NCBI GenBank assembly: GCA_964607755.1
Contig: CAZSMC010000003.1
Location: 69,175 to 133,174 of the forward strand
Source: CAZSMC01 sp964607755
GTDB taxonomy: Bacteria > Zhuqueibacterota > Zhuqueibacteria > Residuimicrobiales > Krinioviventaceae
Length of the DNA stretch: 64,000 nt
Reading direction: 5' to 3'
How positions within the stretch are numbered: position 1 is the stretch's first letter; each line of letters opens with the position of its first letter. The notes beneath the pieces are model-generated. The model searched no databases. It saw only the letters and a list, made by a program, of their open reading frames with translations, and was not told the origin of the DNA. Shown here piece after piece: positions 1 through 9,665 of the stretch. Made by a program: the position numbers and the translations under genes.

Positions 1-293
1 GCATTGGCCTGAACAAAACTGGTTTTAGTGTCCGATAATATACTAAAGTTAGGCCGTTTATTCAAATCAATACCTATATAGTGGCGATGATCTGAAAAAA
101 AAGTCGACAAAACACCGGTACCGCATCCCAGGTCGATGATACGCTTGTCCTGAAACTCGAGCGACAGTTTTTCTTGGACACTTTGGAATAGCGAACTATT
201 AACGTTCAGTTCACTGTCAATGAATGGCGATGTCACAAGAGCTGTATTATCCTGATAAAATTTTTTCAACCGTTCAATTTTCGTCTGAGGCAT
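1..293 (-). CDS. SAM-dependent methyltransferase, N-terminal part (3' end outside window)
   Basis: The minus strand reads an open frame from an ATG at 293 to the left edge, giving the first 97 residues or so. Residues 54-60 read DLGCGTG, the glycine-rich motif I that binds S-adenosylmethionine in class I methyltransferases, followed by YIGIDLN, where the acidic residue that contacts the ribose would sit. It starts 8 nt after the stop of the flippase gene, so it is probably the next gene of the same polysaccharide operon and may methylate a sugar or a lipid-linked intermediate. The substrate cannot be told because the C-terminal half is missing. The family call is firm; the role is inferred from position. 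Confidence 0.8.
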   Translation of the reverse strand, partial: MPQTKIERLKKFYQDNTALVTSPFIDSELNVNSSLFQSVQEKLSLEFQDKRIIDLGCGTGVLSTFFSDHRHYIGIDLNKRPNFSILSDTKTSFVQAN

Positions 294-300
294 GGGAATG

Positions 301-1734
301 TCAATTCTTTTTCAGGACCATCCTGGTTATTGTTTTCAGTGTTCTTATCCAATCGACGACATGAAAGAGCTGCAAGGCTCCGCTATAAATCAACATCGCA
401 ATTAAGAGTGACGGGATAAGAGATATCTTTAGATACAAGGTTGCAAGAATTACACCAACAACTATTGCTGTGCTCGCAAGAGTTCTCGCGGTAAAATTAA
501 AACCTGGGAAAATTGGATAACCTAATCTCTTTCTAATCCAAAAATAAATAAGCGTAAAAATAGCAACTTCCGTACAAACTGTGGCAATAGAGGCTCCGAT
601 ATAAGATAATTTCGGAATTAATATTAGATTTAAAGTGATATTTACCAAAAGGCCAACAATTTGAAAGTGGACCACTTTTTTTTGTGCATTAATGGCAGCG
701 TATAAAGGAACGAAAAAGATATTAAGCATTTGTGCTCCGGTAGCCAATACCAAAATTTGAAAAGCCGGTGCGCTCGGCGCAAACTCGGGGCCACAATAAA
801 GAATCATGACAGGCTTTGCATAAAATAGAACAATAGGAATTAACGGAAAAATTACAATAAATAAATAACCGGCACCTTTTGAGAACAATTCACTTAATTT
901 TTTATCATTGCTGAAATGTTCTGAAAATTGCGGTAAAAAAGCTGTTGCCAAAATTGTTGGGATAATACTAGAAAGGTTCAGCAGCTTGTAAGCTCCTGAA
1001 TAAAAACTGATATCAGTTATGGTGCTCATGGCTTTGAGCATTAAAATATCGAGATAATTATAGCTGATGGCCAGGAACCTGGACAATCCAAAAAACAGAG
1101 AAGCATGAAAAATTATCGCAGATTGCCTGGGTGTCCATCGCAATTTCCAGTTTATAAATTTTTTATGTAAAAGCCGGAAAGAAAAGAGAAATTTAACCAG
1201 TGCAGCAATGACAAACGAAATTACAAATATTTTTACCCCAAAGCCGAGCACTAAAAGGCTAATCCCGATAGTGACAGAAATAAATTTATCCAGGGATTCA
1301 CTCAGAGCCTCATATTGCATAAACTGAAATCCTCTGAACACTGAATAGGCCACGAGAGTAAATGTGCCCAGCAGGGATGACAAGATAAAAATCAAAATCG
1401 TTTTTAATTCAAGATCAGAGTAATTCGAAATAGTAAAATAGATAACCAGCAATGCAACCGAGAAAAGGGTTAATAAGACTTTGAGAATCAATGCTCTTGA
1501 AAACAGAGGCGAAGCAATATTTTGATGTTTTGATATTTCCCGAGTAACAAGTGTGGACACGCCGAAATCAGCTAAAAGCGTGACGAAAAACCCTATAGTG
1601 GTAGCTAATGTATAAATACCAAAATGGTCAGGCCCTAAACGTCTGGTGGCAACTGGCACAAGCATAAAAGCCAGAGCAGTGGTAAAGAGTTTACTTGCTC
1701 CGGTAAAACTTATGTTTTTATGGAGTTGCTTCAT
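301..1734 (-). CDS. Polysaccharide flippase (Wzx-like, MOP superfamily)
   Basis: A 477-residue, highly hydrophobic protein with about 12-14 predicted membrane segments and few charged loops. The N-terminus (MKQLHKNISFTGASKLFTTA, then LVPVATRRLGPDHFGIYTLA) has the pattern of the polysaccharide biosynthesis/MATE-like flippase family, which moves undecaprenyl-linked oligosaccharides across the inner membrane. Length matches the family norm (400-500). It overlaps the upstream O-antigen ligase gene by 17 nt, suggesting translational coupling. A second flippase lies at 9662-11125, so the cluster may serve two glycans or be a merger of two loci. Family confident; the exact lipid-linked substrate is unknown. 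Confidence 0.85.
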   Translation of the reverse strand: MKQLHKNISFTGASKLFTTALAFMLVPVATRRLGPDHFGIYTLATTIGFFVTLLADFGVSTLVTREISKHQNIASPLFSRALILKVLLTLFSVALLVIYFTISNYSDLELKTILIFILSSLLGTFTLVAYSVFRGFQFMQYEALSESLDKFISVTIGISLLVLGFGVKIFVISFVIAALVKFLFSFRLLHKKFINWKLRWTPRQSAIIFHASLFFGLSRFLAISYNYLDILMLKAMSTITDISFYSGAYKLLNLSSIIPTILATAFLPQFSEHFSNDKKLSELFSKGAGYLFIVIFPLIPIVLFYAKPVMILYCGPEFAPSAPAFQILVLATGAQMLNIFFVPLYAAINAQKKVVHFQIVGLLVNITLNLILIPKLSYIGASIATVCTEVAIFTLIYFWIRKRLGYPIFPGFNFTARTLASTAIVVGVILATLYLKISLIPSLLIAMLIYSGALQLFHVVDWIRTLKTITRMVLKKN

Positions 1735-3052
1735 GCCGTGGTGATCTCACTCTTCTGGAGCTCAAACCGTTGCCTCGTTGTCGCTTCAATCTTTGGTGGT
1801 ACAGATAGATTTTGTGTTCATAGTCTGCAATGAGAATGACCGCCAGCATTGCCAAAATACGCCAGTGTTGAAGTTTTATGGAAACGAGTCGATAATCTGG
1901 TGCAACCAAATAATAAACCAGGCATACTAACATACTGGTTAATCCTGCCACACCGATATGATAAAGAATTCCATCCCGGGTTTTTATGATGCGTAATCCG
2001 TAGAAAAAAAATGTTGAATTGAGGACAAGAAAAATAAGAATCCCAACAATACCTTGTTGAGCCGCAATAAGCAGATACACATTGTGAACTATACGTGTGC
2101 CTTGTATAGAATCATCAGCATAATATCTATAATTATTAAGTCCGACTCCAGTCACACTATGTTCACCAATAATGCGAAGCGCATCTTTGGCAAGATTGAC
2201 CCGGCTATGTTTTTTTGTGCTGACAATAGCCTCTTCGGCCCCGGACATCCGCTCCATGATAATATGCCCGTATTTGATAAAAGTAAAACTCAAACTAATA
2301 AGAATTGCAGCCAGGAGGCTATAGAATTGCTTTCTGTTGAGTTTTCTATCCCTAAAATCGACAATAAAAAATACGATCATGGCTCCAGCAAAGGCCAGCC
2401 AGGCGCCTCTGGTAAAAGAGGCAAACAATGCGCCCATGGATAAAACAGAGATGATAATCCACAGCCACTTTGGTTTCAAGCGGGTAAACATGGCAAGACG
2501 TATAGCTAATGGTGAGAGAGCGGCCATATAAAGACCATAAGCGTTCGGAACACCGATTGTACCTGTTGACCGCCAGGTATTGTTAATATCGAAATATGGA
2601 AGAGAGACAGGACCAATTTGCCATTGCCATATCCCAATCAAAGCCTCGAAACCTAACGCATACACCACTCCTTTTGTAATATCGATTACATCATCCCTGG
2701 TCTGGATGCGGGTCATAATGGTTACAAAAATCAAAATGGATCGTGCCAGGTGGACAAATCCAAAGCGAAAATCAGCTTTTTCAAAAGCAACAAACTCTCC
2801 TCCGAACGACCATAACAGATAAAAAAGTGCCATACCAACGCCAAAATAAACCAGCCACTTTCTTTTGAAATGTGTTCTTCTGTGTGGCTTAAAAAGGAGA
2901 AGAGCATAGCAGACGAGGTCTATTGGCATAAGAATATCCGCCCCTCGTGGAATACCGGTTCGCAGATATCCCAAAACAATGGTAAATCCTTGCTCAATAG
3001 ATATGGCAATGCCAAAAGACATCAACAAAATTTTAGAAAATGTTCTATTCAT
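1718..3052 (-). CDS. O-antigen ligase / Wzy-type polymerase family protein
   Basis: A 444-residue protein with roughly 10-12 membrane segments. The stretch with GVGLNNYRYY followed by HNVYLLIAAQQGIVG lies in a large periplasmic loop and is typical of the O-antigen ligase/Wzy_C family. These proteins transfer or polymerise undecaprenyl-linked glycans on the periplasmic face. The C-terminus ends in a basic tail (KRQRGNG...RRVRSPRHE). The gene starts directly after the stop of the upstream GT4 gene and overlaps the flippase gene downstream. Sequence alone cannot separate ligase from polymerase; with a Wzx-type flippase next door a Wzy-like polymerase role is plausible. Confidence 0.8.
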   Translation of the reverse strand: MNRTFSKILLMSFGIAISIEQGFTIVLGYLRTGIPRGADILMPIDLVCYALLLFKPHRRTHFKRKWLVYFGVGMALFYLLWSFGGEFVAFEKADFRFGFVHLARSILIFVTIMTRIQTRDDVIDITKGVVYALGFEALIGIWQWQIGPVSLPYFDINNTWRSTGTIGVPNAYGLYMAALSPLAIRLAMFTRLKPKWLWIIISVLSMGALFASFTRGAWLAFAGAMIVFFIVDFRDRKLNRKQFYSLLAAILISLSFTFIKYGHIIMERMSGAEEAIVSTKKHSRVNLAKDALRIIGEHSVTGVGLNNYRYYADDSIQGTRIVHNVYLLIAAQQGIVGILIFLVLNSTFFFYGLRIIKTRDGILYHIGVAGLTSMLVCLVYYLVAPDYRLVSIKLQHWRILAMLAVILIADYEHKIYLYHQRLKRQRGNGLSSRRVRSPRHEATP

Positions 3053-4072
3053 TTAAGCATCTGTCAATAATTCAGCAATCCGTTGAGCTTGTTTGTCCTG
3101 AGTAAACTGAGCTGAAGCATCGCGGGCATTATTCCCTAACATTTTTTTCAAGAGTGGATTCTCAAAAAGATTTTTCAGTTCTGTTCGGAGAGAATGATAA
3201 TCGTGAGGCGGTACGGTAAAAGCATTTTTCCCTGGCTCTATATAATCTAAAAGCCCTCTGTTTTCCGTTACGATAATTGGTTTTCCGTACGACATGGCTT
3301 GCAACAAAACAAGCTGACCGGAGGATTCATCAGGGCGGTCTAACGGGATAACGACAACTGCGGCTCTCGCCAACAGTTCGTCAAAGAAATCTCCAAAAAC
3401 ATTAAAATATACGTTAACATTTTCCGGAACATCAAGACCAGATATGTTAAATTTTTGTGCTACAATTTTTGTTGGATAGTCCAATTCCTCAACTGCTTTG
3501 AACAGCGTCTTATAGTCTCTGTTGCTCCTTCCGCCGCTAAATATATAGTTATCATCTCCGGTTTCACGAATATTCTGTTCGATGCCCAGCGGGACGAAAA
3601 CAAAATTTGTATATGGATAACAACTTTTCAACTGATATGCCTCAATTTTGGAGTGCACTATAACAGTTTCAATCCTTTTGACAGTGCATTTTGTAAAAGG
3701 AATCCTGAAAAACCTGTTAAATAAAGAGACACGTTCAGGAATGATCATCTGACCGGTAACGAGCTTTGGTTCATTGATAAAAAAAAACCGCAGCCAAAAA
3801 CTGGTCAACATTCCGATAACAGCGTGCCATGAATAGATCACATCATATTGAGAGGCTCTGGTCGCGGCCCGCAAGCTTGTTAAAAAATAGCTCTTCCATA
3901 ATCCTGTTATTTTTTCAACAATATTATCGTAACCCTTTGGTGTTTGACTATATAGCATGTCAACAGAAAAATATCGGGACAAGATTTCTTCAAATTGCCA
4001 ATTTTGTGGCGGAATCCAGTCGAGCACTATTAATAGTTTTTTCTTTCTTTTTTCAGATATCACTTTGTTCAA
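3053..4072 (-). CDS. GT4-family (GT-B fold) glycosyltransferase
   Basis: A 339-residue soluble protein. The C-terminal half has the GT-B nucleotide-sugar site: PDESSGQLVLLQAMSYGKPI, then NRGLLDYIEPGKNAFTVPPHD, matching the E-x7-E-like signature region of group 1 glycosyltransferases, although the first Glu lies in an unusual DESSGQ context. The N-terminus (KKLLIVLDWIPP) fits the first Rossmann strand. The TTG at 4072 is used as start; a GTG three codons later is an alternative. It overlaps the DUF2304 gene by 20 nt and abuts the ligase gene, so it is cotranscribed with them. Donor and acceptor are unknown. Confidence 0.75.
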   Translation of the reverse strand: MNKVISEKRKKKLLIVLDWIPPQNWQFEEILSRYFSVDMLYSQTPKGYDNIVEKITGLWKSYFLTSLRAATRASQYDVIYSWHAVIGMLTSFWLRFFFINEPKLVTGQMIIPERVSLFNRFFRIPFTKCTVKRIETVIVHSKIEAYQLKSCYPYTNFVFVPLGIEQNIRETGDDNYIFSGGRSNRDYKTLFKAVEELDYPTKIVAQKFNISGLDVPENVNVYFNVFGDFFDELLARAAVVVIPLDRPDESSGQLVLLQAMSYGKPIIVTENRGLLDYIEPGKNAFTVPPHDYHSLRTELKNLFENPLLKKMLGNNARDASAQFTQDKQAQRIAELLTDA

Positions 4073-4439
4073 GCTCTTTGATGCGTTTCTCTAAATTCAT
4101 TACTTGTAGCGCATTTTTCTGGACTGTTTTTCTCAGTTTATGAGTTAATGTGGTGATTTTTAATGTAAAATACAGCATCAAGGAAATGAGAAATAATAAG
4201 CCAATCATTGTCAGGGCTGAGGCTGGATATTCGGCACCAAGCAAATGAGTTAGCCCCATCAACAAGCGATGACTGGAAACGACAATAATCATACCAATCG
4301 AGACAGCGAGCCAGATAAGCGCCAGAGACTCGGTAATTTTGCGTTTCTTTAACAAGGAAAAAATATAGACAATAAAGCAAATTCCGAGGAAAACCAGTAT
4401 AATTTTCCCTCGTAAAGATATTCCAATATCCGAAATCAT
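4053..4439 (-). CDS. DUF2304 small membrane protein
   Basis: A 128-residue protein with three predicted membrane segments (about residues 10-28, 37-55 and 70-92), then a charged coiled-coil C-terminus (LRKTVQKNALQVMNLEKRIKELEQ). Size and layout match DUF2304, a family found almost only beside polyprenyl-phosphate glycosyltransferases and GT-C enzymes in envelope clusters. Its start overlaps the stop of the upstream GT39-like gene (ATGA), so the two are translationally coupled, and its end overlaps the GT4 gene. The molecular function of the family is unknown; a scaffold or accessory role is only inference. Confidence 0.75.
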   Translation of the reverse strand: MISDIGISLRGKIILVFLGICFIVYIFSLLKKRKITESLALIWLAVSIGMIIVVSSHRLLMGLTHLLGAEYPASALTMIGLLFLISLMLYFTLKITTLTHKLRKTVQKNALQVMNLEKRIKELEQSDI

Positions 4440-6172
4440 GTGAACCTCGTTACTTTATTAAATATACCTTCAAAACCGTAAACAGCCAAAATAATCAAAA
4501 ATGCATCCACCGGAATCCGGTAGCGTATTTCTGCAAAAAATATAGAATATCCTAAAGAGACAGTTAACATTGGGATCAAAAATAAAAGCAGACAGGGCAC
4601 TTTTTTTCGACACCGGTACAGACCAAAAGGGAACAGCACTAAAAGAGGTGTCATGCACAATATGGAGATCTGTTCGGCTAATTTTCCCGGATTGTTGCCA
4701 TGAGTCGTTATTCTGGTTATAGCTGGAGACCAAAATTTGATAAATTCTTCAATAAAATGACCTCTAAAAAACTGTATTGGATATTTGTGCATCAGGTCTA
4801 ATATACTGAAAGATTCTTTATTCTCATAATGGTGTTTTACAGGAATCGAACTCTCCGGTTGTCCGTTCTTTACAGACCAGACATCTACGTGTCGCCACGG
4901 ACGAAGCCATATCATGATTCCACTGGCGTCAAGAGATGGTTCGTTTACATCGATCCAAAAAGCAATGCGTTGTATATCTTTCGGTTTCACGGGCTGGGTA
5001 AAAGTCATTTCCAAATATGATGCATTCTCTGCTGAATAAACGGCAGCATAATCCCACTTTTCTTTTGTCGAATCAACAATAATACACGTATCTGAAAACG
5101 TCAGTTCAGCAGAATTGACCAGTGGTTTATTCTTAAAAGTATCCAAAATTGGCTTTTCCGGCTTTTGTTTCCAGGCTCTAAAACGGGTTAATGACAAAGG
5201 TTTCCCGCCATAAAAAAACAGACCGATATATTTGTTATTTATTACATTAAAATTATCTGGTGGTTCTATGACAGCAAACAAAGAATCGTCCACGTAACAA
5301 TTCCAAAGGTGTGACGTTTCTGTCGAATCGAATTGTACGGAAAATGTGGTTCCATCAAGGGTCTTTTTGTTCAAAGCTTCTTTTCGTTCGAAATAAAGTC
5401 TCATCCCGTTCAACACACGTTTTTCAGCCATGCACGCTCGTCCCGGGGCAAAAACATCGAACACCAGATAATTCCTTATCGTCCATGGCACTAGAAGCAA
5501 AATGGTCATTGCAAAAAGTAGGCCTGCATGTTTGATCCTTGTTTTGAACTGATGATTGGGTAGTAATAAAATCCATGCTGCGAACAAAAACACCGCGGGT
5601 ATCATCACTGGTTTTGTAACCGCAGACAGTCCCAGCCACAACGAGCCAAAAAATAAATACTTAAGGCTCCCTTTGTCGTAATAGAGAAAAAAGTGATAAA
5701 CTGTTAATGTTAATAAAAGGGTAAAAAGTTGCGTGACATATAGCAAGCCGGTAATATAAATAAAATAAGGATAGACCGCGCCAACAAGCATGACCCACTG
5801 ACCAGTTCTTTCGGAAAGCTGTTTTGCCAACTGGTAGAGAATTAATAAATGCACGAGCGAAAGCAAGACATGAACAAGACGAACAGCAATAAAATGATGA
5901 CCAAACAGTTGGTAAATAGCTGCCAGGAAAATCGGAAAGGTCGGTTCAAGAGCATAATACTGGTATTCATTGTCATAGTAGAGCCCGGGGCCAAAGCCCT
6001 CTCCTTTAATAATACTCTGTGCAGCCGTGTCATAGTGGACTGTGTCATAATAGTACCACTTGTCCTCCAGTTGAAAGACATATAAAAGCCGGATAATCAG
6101 TGCGATGATAAATATAAACCACCGCTGTCTGGATCGGATAAATATCCATAAATATTTTAACTTTGAAGCCAA
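4436..6172 (-). CDS. GT39-like membrane glycosyltransferase with a large periplasmic insert
   Basis: A 578-residue GT-C type enzyme. After the first membrane segment (about residues 17-32) comes the acidic first loop YYYDTVHYDTAAQSI, where family members carry the catalytic Asp. Multiple hydrophobic segments follow to about residue 240, and more at the C-terminus (about 510-575). Unusually, residues from about 245 to 490 form a long soluble segment with a beta-rich, Trp/Tyr-containing stretch (around AVYSAENASYLEMTFTQPV and IMIWLRPWRHVDVWSV) resembling a carbohydrate-binding sandwich. TTG at 6172 is the only reasonable start. It probably transfers a sugar from a polyprenyl-phosphate donor made by the adjacent GT2. 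Confidence 0.75.
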   Translation of the reverse strand: MASKLKYLWIFIRSRQRWFIFIIALIIRLLYVFQLEDKWYYYDTVHYDTAAQSIIKGEGFGPGLYYDNEYQYYALEPTFPIFLAAIYQLFGHHFIAVRLVHVLLSLVHLLILYQLAKQLSERTGQWVMLVGAVYPYFIYITGLLYVTQLFTLLLTLTVYHFFLYYDKGSLKYLFFGSLWLGLSAVTKPVMIPAVFLFAAWILLLPNHQFKTRIKHAGLLFAMTILLLVPWTIRNYLVFDVFAPGRACMAEKRVLNGMRLYFERKEALNKKTLDGTTFSVQFDSTETSHLWNCYVDDSLFAVIEPPDNFNVINNKYIGLFFYGGKPLSLTRFRAWKQKPEKPILDTFKNKPLVNSAELTFSDTCIIVDSTKEKWDYAAVYSAENASYLEMTFTQPVKPKDIQRIAFWIDVNEPSLDASGIMIWLRPWRHVDVWSVKNGQPESSIPVKHHYENKESFSILDLMHKYPIQFFRGHFIEEFIKFWSPAITRITTHGNNPGKLAEQISILCMTPLLVLFPFGLYRCRKKVPCLLLFLIPMLTVSLGYSIFFAEIRYRIPVDAFLIILAVYGFEGIFNKVTRFT

Positions 6173-6184
6173 AATGATTTGACT

Positions 6185-6943
6185 CTAATTTGGGTTACCG
6201 AACAATTTGGTATGATGGGACACTTTTAGCAGCACGACAAAAATGGCCAGGACGTTACGGATCGGATATACTAGCGATTTTATGGGACCACCGTGCATGG
6301 AGGTTCCAGATGTGCGTTGTTTAACAACAATTGGCACTTCTTTTATGCGGAATCCGGTCATGGACAATAATAAAAGTACCTGGGCATCAGGATAATCGTG
6401 GGGATATTCTTTGGCAAACAAAGCGGCCACTCTGGGTGAAACCAGTTGAAAACCTGTTGTTACATCAGCAATTTTTTTACCTGATAAAATTTTCAAGACA
6501 AAACTGAATATATAAATCCCAAGTCGACGCGGCCAGTTGGTTTTGTAACCGGTATTTTCCACGAAACGCGAGCCAAGGACGACATCGTAATTGCCAGTGT
6601 TGAACATTTTTAAGAGGTGTAAAATATCGCCCGGCTGGTGCTGTCCATCTGCATCAATCGACAGAATGCCATCAAACTTTTCATGTAACGCATAAGTAAA
6701 GCCGCTTTGCAGAGCTGCGCCATATCCCAAATTCACGTTATGTTGCAATAGATTAATTTTACATTCTCTTGTTACCCTGGCCGTTTCATCATCCGAACCG
6801 TCGTCAATAACAAGTATGTGTTGAGTCCATCCCAATTCTTTCGTTCTCTCGGACAGAGCTTGTAACTGCTCCAGTACCGTTGGCAAATTTTCTTCTTCAT
6901 TAAAAGCCGGAATTAAAATGAGAAGTTTCTTTAAACTATTCAT
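6185..6943 (-). CDS. GT2 glycosyltransferase, dolichol-phosphate-mannose-synthase-like
   Basis: A 252-residue cytoplasmic or membrane-associated enzyme. It shows the GT2 landmarks in order: LILIPAFNEEENLPTVLEQL, then VIDDGSDDETARV, NLGYGAALQSGF, and the metal-binding DADGQH. This is the DPM1/polyprenyl-phosphate sugar transferase type. The ATG at 6943 is chosen: it overlaps the stop of the upstream GT-C gene (AATGAATAG), while the upstream TTG at 6958 has no better ribosome site. No C-terminal membrane pair is evident, so it likely works at the membrane surface and supplies a lipid-linked sugar to the GT-C genes on either side. Confidence 0.85.
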   Translation of the reverse strand: MNSLKKLLILIPAFNEEENLPTVLEQLQALSERTKELGWTQHILVIDDGSDDETARVTRECKINLLQHNVNLGYGAALQSGFTYALHEKFDGILSIDADGQHQPGDILHLLKMFNTGNYDVVLGSRFVENTGYKTNWPRRLGIYIFSFVLKILSGKKIADVTTGFQLVSPRVAALFAKEYPHDYPDAQVLLLLSMTGFRIKEVPIVVKQRTSGTSMHGGPIKSLVYPIRNVLAIFVVLLKVSHHTKLFGNPN

Positions 6944-8564
6944 TTTTAAATTTGACAATATTTATCGCCGGTTGAATATTGTTATTTCTTGTTGGAAATA
7001 TTTTTACCTGCTGACTATTTTCTGCAATCCATTGAAAAAAGTCCATGCGTTCTTGCGCAAGTACCGGATAACGGGATACTGTATCTTTCCATTTAAATGT
7101 TTGTCTTGTAAACGAATCGGAAATATAATAGCAATAATCACACGATTTGAGCAATTTTTTTATTTCGCCAGTTACATTCACAGATTTGCGAGTCAATTCG
7201 GTTTCGTTGATCTGATAACAAGATGCATCATTCAGCAATATAGTTGGGGGAAATGATTCGACAAAAATTGTCGCATTCTCCGGGATGTTGTTCTTTATCC
7301 ATGACGATGCTTTTGTCCGTGGATCTGTTTGGGAAAGTCTGTGCATGTATATTAGTGAATGCAGAACATTCTCCATGCCGACTATGGCAACAATGATAGC
7401 GATGAAAAGCCAGGCTTTGCGCGAATTTTTAATTTTTGCATGCAACCAACTCAGGCAAACCGCACCGGCAAGCATAAAAAATGGTGCAAGCGGGATTATA
7501 TGCCGCATGGCTTTAATGGACATATCCTCAAACATGAAATATGTTGGCAGCACAAAAGAGAGAATCAATAAATCAGCCTTTCGGTGCCGGACAAGTTGAA
7601 CAATTAATCCGACAATGACAAGAATTGTCAAAAGAACGCCGAACGTTGCCGGAATGGAGTTCGGATAAAATACTCCAAAACCAGGCGCCTGGTTGCCAGT
7701 CCAGTAGGATAAAAAGCCGCCGCCGCTGCCGATTTTGCCGACTTGCTCAAAACGATGCGTTCCTAAAATCCCGCCCCAGGTTTCCTGAAAATCCAGCCAA
7801 AACAACGGACAAGCGATCAAAAGAGAAATTATACCGGCAAAGATGCCGCTCAAAAAACGTTTGTCCATACTGTGCTTTAGCCATTGCCGTGGATGGGCAC
7901 GGGCAAAATGAGCGAAAAGAAAAGGCAACGCTAAAAATACCATACTAAATTTCGTTGCCACGGCAACGCCCATGACTATTGCTGTAAGGATGTAATGACG
8001 CATTTTCGAGTCCCGTAGCATAAAAGCACAACTGTAAAGAGAAAAAACGCCGAAAAATGCTGCCGGAACGTCTACTGTGCCGAAATGAGAATTCCGGACA
8101 TGCAGGAAATTAACAGCAAGAAAAAGTGAAGCTAAAAGACCAAGTTTTTCATCATATAATTTTTTCCCCAGATGGTACAAAACCCAGACCGTCATTATTC
8201 CCAACAGCGCCACTAGAATCCGGCTCCACAAATAAAATGGAAAAGGATTGTTCTCGAAAGCTATCTTAACCGCTTGCAGGGATTGGTACTGACCTGTTAA
8301 CAAGCCAAATCCTATTGGAAGAATCAAGAACCCGGACAGCATATACGTGTAAAAAGGCGGATAAACCTGAATGCTAAAAAAGGCTTGTTTGTCCATAAAT
8401 TTTGCATCCAGCAACCGTCCGGCCTGAGCTGTTAATTTTATTTCATCGGGATGATAAAGATAGGGTTTGCCAAAATCGATGGCATAAAAACGCAAAACCG
8501 CTGCAAGAATGAGCAGGGCCAGAATGAGTAGCCTCTGATGCTTTGTCAACCACTGTTGCTTCAT
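6936..8564 (-). CDS. GT39-like (ArnT/PMT-type) membrane glycosyltransferase
   Basis: A 542-residue GT-C protein. The first membrane segment (about residues 11-27) is followed by DFGKPYLYHPDEIKLTAQAG, with the catalytic acidic pair (DE) expected in the first periplasmic loop of the PMT/ArnT family. About ten further hydrophobic segments run to about residue 400. A C-terminal soluble domain (about 405-542) contains TIFVESFPPTILLNDASCYQ, as in many family members. The adjacent GT2 genes could make its polyprenyl-phosphate sugar donor. It abuts the GT4 gene upstream and overlaps the GT2 gene downstream. The acceptor (glycan or protein) is unknown. Confidence 0.8.
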   Translation of the reverse strand: MKQQWLTKHQRLLILALLILAAVLRFYAIDFGKPYLYHPDEIKLTAQAGRLLDAKFMDKQAFFSIQVYPPFYTYMLSGFLILPIGFGLLTGQYQSLQAVKIAFENNPFPFYLWSRILVALLGIMTVWVLYHLGKKLYDEKLGLLASLFLAVNFLHVRNSHFGTVDVPAAFFGVFSLYSCAFMLRDSKMRHYILTAIVMGVAVATKFSMVFLALPFLFAHFARAHPRQWLKHSMDKRFLSGIFAGIISLLIACPLFWLDFQETWGGILGTHRFEQVGKIGSGGGFLSYWTGNQAPGFGVFYPNSIPATFGVLLTILVIVGLIVQLVRHRKADLLILSFVLPTYFMFEDMSIKAMRHIIPLAPFFMLAGAVCLSWLHAKIKNSRKAWLFIAIIVAIVGMENVLHSLIYMHRLSQTDPRTKASSWIKNNIPENATIFVESFPPTILLNDASCYQINETELTRKSVNVTGEIKKLLKSCDYCYYISDSFTRQTFKWKDTVSRYPVLAQERMDFFQWIAENSQQVKIFPTRNNNIQPAINIVKFKNE

Positions 8565-9665
8565 TTATGCGACTCGTGCTGCTTTTTTAAAAAGAGTTTC
8601 GTACTGTTCGGTTATCCGGTTCCAGTTATAACGTTCAATGACTCGTTTTTTAACTGCTTTCTTATACTTTTTGATCTTGTCAGGGAAATCAACAAGTAAC
8701 TGCATTTTATTTGCCAAATCATTGTCATCGGTTCGAGAAAAATACAGTGCTGTTGAATCCAGTACTTCCCGATGCTCGGGAACGTCGTTAGCGAGAATGC
8801 AATTCCCATAGCCCATGCCTTCCAATAACGCGGGATGGGTTCCGCCAACCTCGGTTGCCTGGACATAAAAATAGGCATGACTCTGCAGCTCGCGATATCC
8901 CTGGCCAAACACGTAACCGGTAAAAACAATACGATCATCTTTCGTTTGTTTGAGCTGGCGAATATAATCCACACTGTAAGGTGCATCGCCGACCATAACC
9001 AGTTTTTTGCTCGTCTTTACATTTTTAAACGCTTTCACCACCCGATGGGCATTATTTTCGGGCTCCATTCTACTGACATATAAAATGTACTCATTGGGCT
9101 GAAGGTTAAATTTTTGTAAAATCTCCATAGTTTTGACCGGCTTTTCCGGTGCACCGTAAGGAATGTAAAAAGATTTTTTGTTAAACCGTGATTGGTAATA
9201 CTGTTCAATTTCACGTGCATCGGAAACGATGGTATTGGGGATAAAAGTTGCAAGCCATTCGGAGAGCTTGTAAAAAAGCTGTCCGGCCTGGTTCCATTTT
9301 TGCCGTTTCCATTCCAAACCGTCTACATTCAAAATGACCGGTTTTCCCATTAATCGTGGCAAAAAGCAAAACGCGGCATTGGCGCTGTTGCAGACAAAAA
9401 CCACATCATATCGAATAAAAAAACTGTATAAGGTACAGATGAGGGTATGGAACACGGTATCAAAGTATTTGTGCGAAATAGTTGGCAATATCTTTATGCG
9501 AACCTTTTTGTAATATTGTTTATCATAGTCAATATTATTCGAACGACCGTAGACGGTAACATCATGACCTTTTTGTGCCAGCCGTGGAGCCATTTCTTCG
9601 ATAAAAGTTTCAAATCCGCCATAATTTGCCGGAATGCCGCGTATGCCCATGATAGCTATTTTCAT
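8565..9665 (-). CDS. GT4-family glycosyltransferase with DUF1972 N-terminal domain
   Basis: A 366-residue protein beginning MKIAIMGIRGIPANYGGFET, the signature of the DUF1972 domain that forms the acceptor half of many rhamnosyl- and other GT4 enzymes. The C-terminal half carries NEYILYVSRMEPENN, RIVFTGYVFGQGYRELQSHA and GGTHPALLEGMGYGNCI, the usual nucleotide-sugar binding elements with the conserved Glu. Its start overlaps the stop of the upstream flippase by 4 nt and its stop touches the start of the next GT-C gene, so it lies inside a tightly packed operon. A rhamnosyltransferase role is possible but not proven. Confidence 0.85.
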   Translation of the reverse strand: MKIAIMGIRGIPANYGGFETFIEEMAPRLAQKGHDVTVYGRSNNIDYDKQYYKKVRIKILPTISHKYFDTVFHTLICTLYSFFIRYDVVFVCNSANAAFCFLPRLMGKPVILNVDGLEWKRQKWNQAGQLFYKLSEWLATFIPNTIVSDAREIEQYYQSRFNKKSFYIPYGAPEKPVKTMEILQKFNLQPNEYILYVSRMEPENNAHRVVKAFKNVKTSKKLVMVGDAPYSVDYIRQLKQTKDDRIVFTGYVFGQGYRELQSHAYFYVQATEVGGTHPALLEGMGYGNCILANDVPEHREVLDSTALYFSRTDDNDLANKMQLLVDFPDKIKKYKKAVKKRVIERYNWNRITEQYETLFKKAARVA

